Shown here piece by piece: positions 34,335 to 42,437 of a DNA stretch of 64,000 bases. Position 1 is the stretch's first letter; each line of letters starts with the position of its first letter. Made by a program: the position numbers and the translations under genes. The stretch is from Secundilactobacillus angelensis (lineage in GTDB: Bacteria; Bacillota; Bacilli; Lactobacillales; Lactobacillaceae), in contig NZ_JAAXLJ010000005.1 in assembly GCF_012641075.1 (NCBI RefSeq), positions 62,001-126,000 of the forward strand, written 5' to 3'. The notes under the pieces are model-generated. The model was not told the DNA's origin, did not search any database, and saw only the letters and a program-made list of their open reading frames with translations.

Positions 34335-35126
34335 TTATAGATACTTAGCATCTTCAACTGGGTCTTGAGAAGTTAAGATCTTAGGACCATCTTTTGTGAT
34401 TACTAAGGTATGTTCGTATTGAGCTGAAGGGGTACCATCAGCTGAAACGTAGTATTCCCAAGTATCGCCAGGAACTTGCTTAGAGGCAATCTCCCAAGTA
34501 CCTAAGTTGACCATTGGTTCAATGGTGATAGTCATGCCTTCACGCAAACGTAAGCCCTTGCCTGGTTCACCATAGTGAGGGACATTTGGTTCTTCGTGCA
34601 TTGTCGGTCCAATCCCATGGCCAATCAATTCGCGAACGTCGCCCATGTGGTTTTCGTCTTCAACGTAGTGTTGAATGGCGTAACCAATGTCACCGATCCG
34701 GTTACCAACGACAGCTTGGTCAATACCAAGGTAGAGCGCCTTTTTAGTCACGTCCATGAGGTGCTGCTTTTCCTCGCTAATTTCGCCAACCGCGTAGGTC
34801 CAGCAAGAATCACTCATGAAGCCGTCCAAGTTAACCACCATGTCAACGGCAACGATGTCACCCGTCTTAAGTAAGAGTTCCTTACGGGGAATAGCGTGGG
34901 CAACTTCGTCGTTAACGCTGACGCAAGTTGCGTATTTGTAACCTTCGAAGCCCTTTTCTTCAGCTTTGGCGTGGTGTTCTTCAATGTATTTGTTAGCAAA
35001 CTTTTCAATGTCCCAGCTAGAAATACCAGGTTTGATAATATCGCGCAGACCCAAGTGAACACCAGCCAAAACGGCACCGGATTTACGCATCATTTCAATT
35101 TCACGTTCTGATTTTATAGTAATCAA
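34335..35126 (-). CDS. map: Methionine aminopeptidase, type I
   Basis: A 263-residue M24 metallopeptidase that removes the initiator Met. Family blocks are CVSVNDEVAHAIP, GDIVAVDMVVNLDGFMSDSCWTY (metal Asp residues), GHGIGPTMHEEPNVPHYG (metal His), ITIEPMV (Glu) and YEHTLV (Glu). It starts at TTG (35126), 9 bases after AAGGAG. Here it is a single gene and not in the secY-adk-map cluster usual in many Firmicutes. Confidence 0.95.
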   Translation of the reverse strand: MITIKSEREIEMMRKSGAVLAGVHLGLRDIIKPGISSWDIEKFANKYIEEHHAKAEEKGFEGYKYATCVSVNDEVAHAIPRKELLLKTGDIVAVDMVVNLDGFMSDSCWTYAVGEISEEKQHLMDVTKKALYLGIDQAVVGNRIGDIGYAIQHYVEDENHMGDVRELIGHGIGPTMHEEPNVPHYGEPGKGLRLREGMTITIEPMVNLGTWEIASKQVPGDTWEYYVSADGTPSAQYEHTLVITKDGPKILTSQDPVEDAKYL

Positions 35127-35188
35127 GAATATATGCTCCTTTGTTCTTTTATGAATTCAACAGTTATAATGGTACACCAAAAAACGAA

Positions 35189-35218
35189 GGTGCGAAAGCA
35201 AACGTTTTGAGACTGGCA
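35189..35218 (+). repeat. Truncated left arm of a family A hairpin element
   Basis: GGTGCGAAAGCAAACG through GAGACTGGC repeats the left end of family A copies, then stops abruptly where the next full copy begins. It looks like the remnant of a deleted or recombined copy. Confidence 0.65.
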
Positions 35219-35219
35219 T

Positions 35220-35339
35220 GGTGTGGAAGCAAGCGTTTAGAGACTGGAGCCTAAGTTACTTCTGGCAGAAAATCCCCGGGATTGGGATTTTTGCCAGAAG
35301 TGACTTAGGTGCAAGTCTCTGCTTGCTGGAACCCGAATA
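35220..35339 (+). repeat. Hairpin element family A, copy 3
   Basis: The copy has outer arms GCAAGC and AGAGACT with AGTCTCT and GCTTGC, and inner arms CCTAAGT, ACTTCTGGCAGAAAATCCC pairing with GGGATTTTTGCCAGAAGT and ACTTAGG. It begins GGTGTGGAAGC and ends GGAACCCGAATA. It lies between the divergent map and Zn peptidase genes. Confidence 0.82.
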
Positions 35340-35344
35340 GGCAA

Positions 35345-35463
35345 GGTGTGGAAGCGGACGTTTTGAGAGCGGTGTGTAAGCAGGTAACGTTAAGAGCCTT
35401 GGGCTTGGGGGCTTATAACGTTACCTGCTTACACGTAGCTCTCAGTCCGCTGGAACCCGATTA
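35345..35463 (+). repeat. Hairpin element family A, copy 4
   Basis: The copy follows copy 3 head to tail. Outer arms are GCGGAC and GAGAGC, pairing with GCTCTC and GTCCGC; the inner stem GTGTAAGCAGGTAACGTTA pairs with TAACGTTACCTGCTTACAC. It shares ends (GGTGTGGAAGC, GGAACCCGATTA) with copy 3 but none of the inner sequence. The central AAATCCC of other copies is replaced by AGAGCC with GGGGGCT. Confidence 0.82.
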
Positions 35464-35512
35464 AGCTATATAACAGATTCCCCCCCATAACCTTAAGCAT
35501 TCATTAAATTTC

Positions 35513-35541
35513 TTGTCCCCACTGCAATAACTTGTTACAAT
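35513..35541 (+). promoter_or_regulatory. Promoter of the Zn peptidase gene
   Basis: TTGTCC (35513-35518) and TACAAT (35536-35541) are 17 bases apart, about 38 bp upstream of the ATG. Confidence 0.65.
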
Positions 35542-35578
35542 GTTCTGCAACAATAATATATCTAAAGGGGGACGTTTA

Positions 35579-36286
35579 ATGACATCACCGATATTTGCCT
35601 TTTTTGATCCAACCTATATTTTAGTGATTGCGGGTTTACTGTTATCAATGTTGGCATCAGGTTACGTCAATTCGACGTATGCTAAATATGATCGTTATCG
35701 TGCTCAAAGTGGGGTAACCGGGACCTCCGCTGCAGAATATATTTTACAGCAGTCGGGAATTCATGATGTGTCTGTTCACCCAATCGCAGGTAATCTGACT
35801 GATAATTATAACGGTGGTAATAAAACGCTGAATCTGTCTGAATCAACGGCTAATTCGTCATCGGTGGCGGCTGTGGGAGTAGCGGCTCATGAATGCGGAC
35901 ATGCGGTCCAAGATGCCACTAATTACGCGCCAATGAGGTTGCGAACCGCCATTGTGCCAATTGCTAATTTTGGCTCTTCCATTTCTTTCCCGCTGATTTT
36001 AGTGGGTGTCTTTATGGGAATGAACCAAACATTAATTCACATCGGGATTTTTCTATTTTCTTTCGCACTCCTCTTTCAATTGGTGACGTTGCCCGTTGAA
36101 TTCAACGCTTCACACAGGGCACTGCGAATTCTTAGTGACGGCGGCTTGCTTACGGCTGAAGAAGTACCAATGGTAAGACGGGTTTTAACAGCAGCAGCAC
36201 TTACTTACGTTGCGGCCGCTTTAGCAACATTTTTGCAACTATTGCGATTAATCATCCTCTTCGGGGGAAATCGTGACGACAATTAA
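35579..36286 (+). CDS. Membrane zinc metallopeptidase (YugP family)
   Basis: A 235-residue protein of the Zn_peptidase_2/YugP family. An N-terminal helix (about 10-30), the zinc motif HECGH (104-108), and further helices (about 125-185 and 205-230) are seen, so the active site is at the membrane. The start ATG at 35579 follows AAGGGGGAC. Substrates are unknown. A 56-residue gene follows 48 bp later. Confidence 0.88.
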   Translation: MTSPIFAFFDPTYILVIAGLLLSMLASGYVNSTYAKYDRYRAQSGVTGTSAAEYILQQSGIHDVSVHPIAGNLTDNYNGGNKTLNLSESTANSSSVAAVGVAAHECGHAVQDATNYAPMRLRTAIVPIANFGSSISFPLILVGVFMGMNQTLIHIGIFLFSFALLFQLVTLPVEFNASHRALRILSDGGLLTAEEVPMVRRVLTAAALTYVAAALATFLQLLRLIILFGGNRDDN

Positions 36287-36334
36287 GCAGGATTGATTTA
36301 TAATAAGAATAGGACGAAAAGGTTGGTGGGAAAG

Positions 36335-36505
36335 ATGGACTTAATTTCATACTTAAAAGATCAAATCGAATTTTTAACAGAGCAATTTAACGAAGCAGAA
36401 ACAGATAAAGACGTTACGATGAAGTACATTACAGAGTCACGCTTGGATGAAGCCAAGAAAATCAAAAAAGCGATTGATGATGGCACGATTAATAGTTTAA
36501 GTTGA
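36335..36505 (+). CDS. Small hypothetical protein, 56 residues
   Basis: The start at 36335 follows GGTGGGA; the frame extends upstream to 36293 without a ribosome site. The product (MDLISYLKDQIEFLTEQFNEAETDKDVTMKY, ending IDDGTINSLS) is highly charged and helical, possibly a coiled coil. I know no function. A terminator follows. Confidence 0.68.
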   Translation: MDLISYLKDQIEFLTEQFNEAETDKDVTMKYITESRLDEAKKIKKAIDDGTINSLS

Positions 36506-36511
36506 TTTAGG

Positions 36512-36537
36512 CACGGCCAATTTGGTCGTGTTTTTTT
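36512..36537 (+). terminator. Terminator
   Basis: CACGGCCA pairs with TTGGTCGTG (with a G-U pair) and is followed by seven T. Confidence 0.75.
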
Positions 36538-36558
36538 AATGGATTGGGGGGATTGATA

Positions 36559-37100
36559 ATGGATCTGAGTGAATATTATGATCAAATTGAGCAAATGGGG
36601 TATTCACAAACCTTTGAAGCGTGAGAAGACCTGTTATTTGAAGGGGATATTGCAACCCGACTTTATCTGGTGAATCAGGGTGCCGTTCGGTTGTGGCATA
36701 ATGATGACGGTCGCGATATCACCGTTCAGTTCTTCTTTGAGGGGCAAGTCGTGTCTTCCTTTGAAAGCTTTTATCTGGATAAGCCTAGTCTGTTTGCAAT
36801 TACCGCCATGGAGAAAACGGTGGTGATGGTCGTTGACGGTACAAAACTGCGCCGAGAAATTGAATCAAATTCTAAGTTGATGGCAGCTTTTACGGACTAT
36901 GTCTGCCATCGGTTCATCGACTATACCCAGTACTTTCTTAATCGGATTGAAGACTCACCCGAGTTGCGCTATCAAAATTTAGTGGCCTCTGACCCCAATC
37001 TGGTTGACCGTGTTCCTCAGTATGAATTGGCGTCGTATCTGGCATTACACCAGTATCTCTTTCGCGAATTCGTAGTCGGTTAAATCATGCTGGCAGTTAG
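36559..37100 (+). pseudogene. Broken Crp/Fnr-family regulator gene
   Basis: Read together, the frames give a full Crp/Fnr-like protein of about 180 residues: MDLSEYYDQIEQMGYSQTFEA, then EDLLFEGDIATRLYLVNQGAVRLW (cyclic-nucleotide-type barrel), a dimerisation helix, and an HTH ending VPQYELASYL / TPVSLSRIRSRLNHAGS. Two lesions interrupt it. A TGA at 36622-36624 stands where the family has Gly (GGA to TGA would explain it). A one-base loss near 37042-37044 shifts the HTH to another frame, so the intact frame ends early as HQYLFREFVVG. It lies upstream of a DHA2 exporter that it may once have controlled. Confidence 0.85.
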
Positions 37101-37266
37101 TACGTTGTCATATGATAGTTAGAACTGTTACTTTTTGTTAGGGTGATAAAACTTAAAAGTAAACAAGACAAATAATAAAAATATTTTTTGGCTTAACCTG
37201 TCTTTTACACAATTGATTTTAGCCCCGATTACGCCTATGATTATAGTCGTAAGGGGGAATCTGAAA

Positions 37267-38643
37267 ATGAGTCAATCTACTACTCTATCTGGCCGCACAC
37301 GCCTATGGTTTGTGACGACTTTGCTGATGGGGACTTTTACAATGTCTATCAGTCAATCAGCTCTGTCGACTGCCTATCCAACGTTAATGCGGTATTTTTC
37401 AATTTCAGCGTCAACGGTTCAGTGGCTGACGACGGGGTTCATGCTGATCATGTGCATTATGATGCCAGTTAGCCCGTGGCTGTTGAGTAACATCGGTTTT
37501 AAGCCATTATTCTTATCCGTTTTAACGATGTTTGACGTGGGTACACTATTAATTATCTTAGCCCCCAACTTTCCGTTAGTTCTGTTGGGACGTGCAATGG
37601 AAGCCATCGGTGTGGGAATTTTGTTTCCATCATATCAGACGGTACTCTTGACGATCACACCTCGTGACGAACGCGGCAGCGCGATGGGTGTTGCAGGGTT
37701 GGTCATGGGGTCTGCTTTGGCGGTTGGTCCAATTATTTCAGGGATCGTATTGCGGTTTACTACTTGGCAAGGACTATTTATTGTCTTTATGATCGTCATC
37801 AGCCTGGTTATTTTGCTATCGCTGAAAACCATCGTCAACGTCATGCCACAGGTTCCATCGCACTTAGACTGGCTTTCAGTTGTCAGTTTAATTGGGTTTA
37901 TCGGCGTTCTATACGTGGTTAACTTGGTTGGTACTCCAGGGGTTAACTGGGGAATAGCCAGTGTGATCTTGATCGTTAGTATCGTTTTGCTGCTGTTTTT
38001 CGGGATCAGACAGTTACGCCTACCTGAACCATTGCTTGATTTGCGGGTCTTCAAAGTCCGTCAGTTCAACGCTTCAGTGTGGTTAACGGGTTTATCATAC
38101 ATTGCACTGATTGTTGTCACCATTGTTTTCCCACTCTATTACCAAATTATTTTGGGTGTCAGTCCCTTCATTTCGGGGATGGCTTTAGTACCCGGTGCCT
38201 TGTTCCTGAGTATTTTGAACCCGTTGACGGGGCGCTTAGCTGACAAGATTGGGTTTAAGAAAGTACTGCTCATTGGTATGGTCATGATTCTCGTTGGCTG
38301 GGGCATTTTAGCATTAGTCCCCGTTAAATTCTCGCTTTGGGGTATGATGCCGATTGCGATGCTGATTGAAGGTGGCAACGCCTTTGTTATGATGCCAGCG
38401 ACCACGTTGGGTGCGGATGCGCTACCTAATGAAAAGGTTTCTCATGGGACTGCTGTAATCACCACTATGCGTCAACTTCTTGGCTCTACCGGTGTTGCTG
38501 TGGCAACCATCTTACTGTCACTGGGTGGTGTTGCCACTGCGACCCTAGGTAATTTTCACATTGTGTTCATTACTTTCTTCATTCTTGAAATTATTGGGCT
38601 ACTTTTAGCACTAAGTTTGAAAGAAAAGAAAGCTCAAAATTAA
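37267..38643 (+). CDS. DHA2-family MFS efflux transporter
   Basis: A 458-residue membrane protein, paralogous to the exporter at 12460: both have a STVQWLTTGFML-like block after TM1. Here it reads SQSALSTAYPTLMRYFSISASTVQWLTTGFML, with GVAGLVMGSALAVGPIISG as the antiporter motif. The start ATG 37267 follows AAGGGGGA; the open frame upstream to 37213 has none. The upstream Crp-like gene is broken, so control may have been lost. Substrate unknown. Confidence 0.9.
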   Translation: MSQSTTLSGRTRLWFVTTLLMGTFTMSISQSALSTAYPTLMRYFSISASTVQWLTTGFMLIMCIMMPVSPWLLSNIGFKPLFLSVLTMFDVGTLLIILAPNFPLVLLGRAMEAIGVGILFPSYQTVLLTITPRDERGSAMGVAGLVMGSALAVGPIISGIVLRFTTWQGLFIVFMIVISLVILLSLKTIVNVMPQVPSHLDWLSVVSLIGFIGVLYVVNLVGTPGVNWGIASVILIVSIVLLLFFGIRQLRLPEPLLDLRVFKVRQFNASVWLTGLSYIALIVVTIVFPLYYQIILGVSPFISGMALVPGALFLSILNPLTGRLADKIGFKKVLLIGMVMILVGWGILALVPVKFSLWGMMPIAMLIEGGNAFVMMPATTLGADALPNEKVSHGTAVITTMRQLLGSTGVAVATILLSLGGVATATLGNFHIVFITFFILEIIGLLLALSLKEKKAQN

Positions 38644-38721
38644 TCCGAGATAAAAACTTGCAAAAAGAGTTTCTTTTTTATTCTAAATATTTCAAAAAAA
38701 TCTCTCATTTTTACAATTTTA

Positions 38722-38762
38722 AAAAGCGATAATACCCCGTCATGACGGAATTTATCGCTTTT
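38722..38762. terminator. Hairpin after the MFS gene
   Basis: AAAAGCGATAA (38722-38732) pairs with TTATCGCTTTT (38752-38762), enclosing the smaller palindrome CCGTCATGACGG. It acts most likely as terminator of the exporter; it also lies 56 bp before the TACAAT of the next gene. Confidence 0.7.
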
Positions 38763-38853
38763 ATTAATTTCTCATTTTTCTATTTTCGTTCGGCTTTTTT
38801 TAAGCTACAATAGAGCTATGCAAATTAGTTGCATTGGAAGGAGAATTGTCCAC

Positions 38854-40551
38854 ATGACTGAGTCAGGAAAAGTAGAAACATCTGCGTTATACATGAATCC
38901 GGATCGAGAAGTTGCCGTACTTAATTATACGAACAAGTACGTTTCCGATATCTTTACATTGATCAATAGTAAAGAACTAGAGGAAGTTGTTCGTTTGTTT
39001 TTAGAGGATCGTCGTCATACTCAAGAGAGTAATCGAAGCGATTTTGAGGATGCGGATCCAAAAACTTACATCGATACGTTAAAGGCGGTACTGCTTGATC
39101 GTCCTGATGCTTTTGAAACTTATAAGCGTGAAGAAATCTTGTATAGCGTTGAAGATTTGTATTCATACTACCGATCATATCTTCGAATCGGAGTTGTCAA
39201 CCTGCATGGCAGTGAAGCTACTTCCAAGAATTTCATGCAAATGGATAATAAATTTAACGATGTTGTCATTGAAGCTTACCGGACAATTGAAGAAAAATTG
39301 CAAGGCTTCCGTAATAAGACTTATCGTCAGGTGAGCGCTGGGACTTCAGCTTGTGTGTTGACACAATCATTAGATTGGCCAATTCCAAGCGGCTACGAAG
39401 CGTTGAAGCCTATTCGATTCCTGGAGACCCTGATGTTGCGGCCACCAATGATGATGAAGACACCTTCAAATAAACGTGAAGGAACTTTTACCGCTGTTCC
39501 TGACAATCCAATCGATAAATTCCACGGATCAAGAAACGAATGGTACTGCTTCCCAGCTAAAATTGGTGAGAGCTTGGCTTACATCTACTTCCATCGTGAT
39601 TACTTTGTCAGTGGTATTTCCTTGGCTAACTTGTTTGAAGTTGCCAGTGCCAAAGATGTTGCCGGTCATAAGCCAGACGAGATCCTGCTGTTCGGTTTGC
39701 AAAAAACTGAAGGCGATGTTTGCCATTATCACCACGATGAAGAAAACGATATTTGGGTCGGTGAAGTGCCATATAACGACAAGACCACTTACTTCGGTTA
39801 CATGAAGAAAATGTGCTTAACGTTGCATAACCTGCACATGATCTACGAAAACCGCTTGCCAATTCATGGCTCAATGGTGCGAATCAAGTTCGCTAACGGT
39901 AAGAATAAAAACGTGGTCTTCTTCGGCGATTCAGGTGCCGGGAAGTCTGAATCACTGGAAGCCTTACAAGAAATTGCGGATGACAAGATTCTCAGTCTTG
40001 AAACGATTTTTGATGATATGGGTAGCTTTACGCTAACGGATGATGATTTGTATGCGCAAGGGACTGAAATTGGGGCATTCGTGCGACTAGATGATTTAAG
40101 CTCTGCCGTGGCCTTCAATAATATGGACCGTGGTGTTTACTTGAACCCAGACCGGAAGAATGCTCGGGTCATTATTCCAGCGGATCCGTATAATCGAGTT
40201 GTGGGCCACCACGGGATCGATATGTGGGTCTATGCCAACAACTATGATAAGGACATTGGTATTCACCGTTTTGATAATGAAGAGGAAGCCAAGGCAACCT
40301 TCATAGAAGGCAAGCGCTTTGCGTTAGGGACTACCGATGAAGTCGGCATGAGCACAACTTTCTTTGCTAACCCATTTGGGCCAGTGCAAGAAGAAGCCAA
40401 AACGCGGCCAATAATCGACAAGGTATTTAAACGTCTATTCGATCAAGGGGTCTATGTAGGTGAAATTTACACCCACCTTGGTACGGATAAGAGTAAGGAT
40501 AGCTTGAATGAAAGTGCTAGAGAACTGTTGGATGAGTTGTGGAACTCATAG
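38854..40551 (+). CDS. PEPCK/HprK-superfamily ATPase (annotated as PEP carboxykinase in lactobacilli)
   Basis: A 565-residue protein starting at ATG 38854 (AAGGAG upstream). The P-loop VVFFGDSGAGKSESLEAL (about 358-366) matches the HPr kinase type (GDSGxGKSE) more than the ATP-PEPCK type (GLSGTGKTT). A second acidic motif, ETIFDDMGSF, lies 30 residues further, and a basic block RPPMMMKTPSNKREGTF lies in the N-terminal half. Lactobacillus homologues are, as I recall, labelled phosphoenolpyruvate carboxykinase. I am sure of the fold, less so of the reaction. It is a single gene followed by family A repeats. Confidence 0.75.
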   Translation: MTESGKVETSALYMNPDREVAVLNYTNKYVSDIFTLINSKELEEVVRLFLEDRRHTQESNRSDFEDADPKTYIDTLKAVLLDRPDAFETYKREEILYSVEDLYSYYRSYLRIGVVNLHGSEATSKNFMQMDNKFNDVVIEAYRTIEEKLQGFRNKTYRQVSAGTSACVLTQSLDWPIPSGYEALKPIRFLETLMLRPPMMMKTPSNKREGTFTAVPDNPIDKFHGSRNEWYCFPAKIGESLAYIYFHRDYFVSGISLANLFEVASAKDVAGHKPDEILLFGLQKTEGDVCHYHHDEENDIWVGEVPYNDKTTYFGYMKKMCLTLHNLHMIYENRLPIHGSMVRIKFANGKNKNVVFFGDSGAGKSESLEALQEIADDKILSLETIFDDMGSFTLTDDDLYAQGTEIGAFVRLDDLSSAVAFNNMDRGVYLNPDRKNARVIIPADPYNRVVGHHGIDMWVYANNYDKDIGIHRFDNEEEAKATFIEGKRFALGTTDEVGMSTTFFANPFGPVQEEAKTRPIIDKVFKRLFDQGVYVGEIYTHLGTDKSKDSLNESARELLDELWNS

Positions 40552-40676
40552 AGCGTGAACCGCGGCGTTTAGATAGCGGCGTGTAAGACAAGAACCACCT
40601 AAATCCCTGAACTTGGGATTTGGGTGGTTCTTGTCTTACACATAGCTGTCTGCCGCGGTGAACGCGTTTCAGCAAG
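40551..40676 (+). repeat. Hairpin element family A, copy 5
   Basis: Outer arms CCGCGG and GATAGC pair with GCTGTC and CCGCGG. The inner stem GTGTAAGACAAGAACCACC pairs with GGTGGTTCTTGTCTTACAC and the centre is AAATCCC with GGGATTT. It begins GAGCGTGAAC, directly at the stop of the PEPCK-like gene, and ends CGCGTTTCAGCAAG. Confidence 0.82.
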
Positions 40677-40762
40677 GTAATAGGAACCAAGCCCGAACTT
40701 GGAATTTGCGTGGCTCTCGTCTTACACATAGCTATCTGCCGTGGTGAGCGCGTTTCAGCAAG
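40677..40762 (+). repeat. Hairpin element family A, partial copy 6
   Basis: This segment repeats the centre (GGAACCAAGCCCGAACTTGG) and the right arm of copy 5 (GTCTTACACATAGCTATCTGCC, then CGCGTTTCAGCAAG) but has lost the left arm, so it can no longer fold fully. Its right arm matches copy 5 closely, which points to a recent local duplication. Confidence 0.75.
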
Positions 40763-40809
40763 GTAACATTACGAAAGTATTAACATTCTGAAAATCCATC
40801 ACATATCCC

Positions 40810-40838
40810 TTGATAGAATTTCGGATAGCAGATATACT
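40810..40838 (+). promoter_or_regulatory. Promoter of the small membrane protein gene
   Basis: TTGATA (40810-40815) and TATACT (40833-40838) are 17 bases apart, about 33 bp before the GTG start. Confidence 0.7.
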
Positions 40839-40871
40839 ACTTTAAAATCAAAAAGTAAAAGGGATGATAAC

Positions 40872-41102
40872 GTGCAATTAATTTTTACAAAACTACTATG
40901 GTCAACGTTGATGTTTACCGGTATCATTGGGTCAATTGTTGGCTTTGTGCTACCAATCATCCCGGGCATTCCGTTTATGATATTAGCTGTTTACAGTTTG
41001 AAAAAACTATCACCGAAATTTCACCGCTGGCTTAGTCGTACTCGTCTGGCTGAATGGCTAACAAAGCATCAACCGACATTGGCAAAATGGTTGATCAACT
41101 AG
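40872..41102 (+). CDS. Small membrane protein, DUF454/YbaN-like
   Basis: A 76-residue protein starting at GTG after AAAAGGGATG. It has one long or two short hydrophobic segments (about 5-45) around GFVLPIIPGIPFMILAVYSLKKLSPKFHRWL, which resembles the core of DUF454 membrane proteins, then a basic tail ending LTKHQPTLAKWLIN. It is shorter than typical DUF454 members. Function unknown. Confidence 0.65.
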   Translation: MQLIFTKLLWSTLMFTGIIGSIVGFVLPIIPGIPFMILAVYSLKKLSPKFHRWLSRTRLAEWLTKHQPTLAKWLIN

Positions 41103-41116
41103 AATCGTAACACCAA

Positions 41117-41157
41117 AAAGGGACTCAAACAGTATCTGATTACTGTTGAGTCCCTTT
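41117..41157. terminator. Terminator between the small membrane gene and lactate oxidase gene
   Basis: AAAGGGACTCAA (41117-41128) pairs with TTGAGTCCCTTT (41146-41157), extended by ACAGTA with TACTGT. The T-run is stronger on the minus strand, so it mainly serves the minus-strand gene. Confidence 0.8.
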
Positions 41158-41183
41158 AAATTTGAATGCTTAAAGTTTTTAAA

Positions 41184-42293
41184 TTAGTATTGAATATGCA
41201 ATAATTCAGCGTGCTTGATATCGTCAATTGTCTTAGTGCCAGCTAACTGCATCACGATCTTCAGTTCGTTGTTCAGATGTTCGAAGACAGAGAACACACC
41301 ATCAGCGCCGCCAAGGGCTAAGCCATAGATTGCTGGCCGGCCAATACCGACTAAGTCGGCACCTAATGCGATTGCCTTGAAAACGTCTGAGCCGCGACGA
41401 ACGCCAGAATCAAAGATAACCGGAACTTGGTGGTTAACGGCCTTTGTGACGCTTTCCAGAACATCGAAGCTAGCTGGACCACCATTCAACTGACGGCCAC
41501 CATGGTTCGAAACATAGATACCAGCAGCACCAGCACCGATTGCGTAGAGTGCATCTTCAGGTGATTCAATTCCTTTAACGATGACTGGTAAATCAGTGTA
41601 GTCGATGATGCGCTTAACGTCATCAGGACCAATCTTTTGAGCAGCAGAAGCATAAATTTCTGAAATACCTTTCCCTTCACCATCGCCCTCACTAAACTTG
41701 ATCAGGTTGGCCATTGGGATTGGGAATTGGAAGTGGTTAATAATATCAGCTTCACGGTAGCCGCCCACAGTGGCATCAACGGTGAGGATAATGGCTTTAA
41801 CGCCGGCCTTCTTGGCTTCATCCAAGAGTGAACGGTTGAAGTCCCAGTCTTTACTCATGTAGAGTTGGAAGAATTGTGGCGCGCCTTCACCACCAGCAGC
41901 AGTGTCAGCAATCGAGGTTGATGAATAAGTACTTTGGGCCATTAAGCCACCAGCCTTTGCGACACCCTTAGCGGTATCAACTTCACCTTTAGCGTGGGCT
42001 AAACCTTGTGCGGCAGCTGGGGCCATCATGATCGGTGTTTTTAAGTCCAAACCAAACACTGTGGTATCAGTCTGTGGATCTTCAATATTGCTCAAGGCCT
42101 TAGGCACGATTTGTCTGTGCTGGAAAGCTTTGCGGTTGGCTTGTAGGGTCCACTCGTCTTCGGAACCACTAACTATGTAACCAAATCCGCCCGTAGGAAT
42201 AATCTTCTTAGCGTCAGCTTCTAGTTGATTTAAATTTAAAATGTCTAAAACTTTTTCGTTTTCGTTTTGTTCGTAACCATTAGTCATAACCAT
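41184..42293 (-). CDS. lox: L-lactate oxidase-type FMN-dependent 2-hydroxyacid oxidase
   Basis: A 369-residue FMN enzyme of the glycolate/lactate oxidase family. TIM-barrel blocks are PIMMAPAAAQGLAHAKGE, FFQLYMSKDW, LPVIVKGI and the active-site VSNHGGRQLNGGP (catalytic His and Arg), then FDSGVRRGSDV and GRPAIYGL. It would oxidise L-lactate with oxygen, giving pyruvate and peroxide. I start at 42293, 8 bases after GGAGGC, rather than at 42311. Alternatives are other L-2-hydroxyacid oxidases. Confidence 0.88.
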   Translation of the reverse strand: MVMTNGYEQNENEKVLDILNLNQLEADAKKIIPTGGFGYIVSGSEDEWTLQANRKAFQHRQIVPKALSNIEDPQTDTTVFGLDLKTPIMMAPAAAQGLAHAKGEVDTAKGVAKAGGLMAQSTYSSTSIADTAAGGEGAPQFFQLYMSKDWDFNRSLLDEAKKAGVKAIILTVDATVGGYREADIINHFQFPIPMANLIKFSEGDGEGKGISEIYASAAQKIGPDDVKRIIDYTDLPVIVKGIESPEDALYAIGAGAAGIYVSNHGGRQLNGGPASFDVLESVTKAVNHQVPVIFDSGVRRGSDVFKAIALGADLVGIGRPAIYGLALGGADGVFSVFEHLNNELKIVMQLAGTKTIDDIKHAELLHIQY

Positions 42294-42393
42294 AATATTT
42301 GCCTCCAGCAAAGATAATTATTTTTGAATGACTTTAGAATACTTACTTTTTGTAAGTGAGTCAAGAATAAGGCTTTGCTATGTGCCAAATTAA

Positions 42394-42435
42394 AAAACCG
42401 CAACGTGACCATATTTGCTGTCACATAGCGGTTTT
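42394..42435 (-). terminator. Terminator of the DUF2252 gene
   Basis: On the minus strand AAAACCGC pairs with GCGGTTTT and inner GTGAC with GTCAC, followed by six T, just after the stop. Confidence 0.8.
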
Positions 42436-42437
42436 GA

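Noticed and set aside
36559-36700. Read-through or recoded TGA in the Crp-like gene
   Set aside because: A second lesion, a frameshift before the HTH, makes simple gene decay a better explanation.
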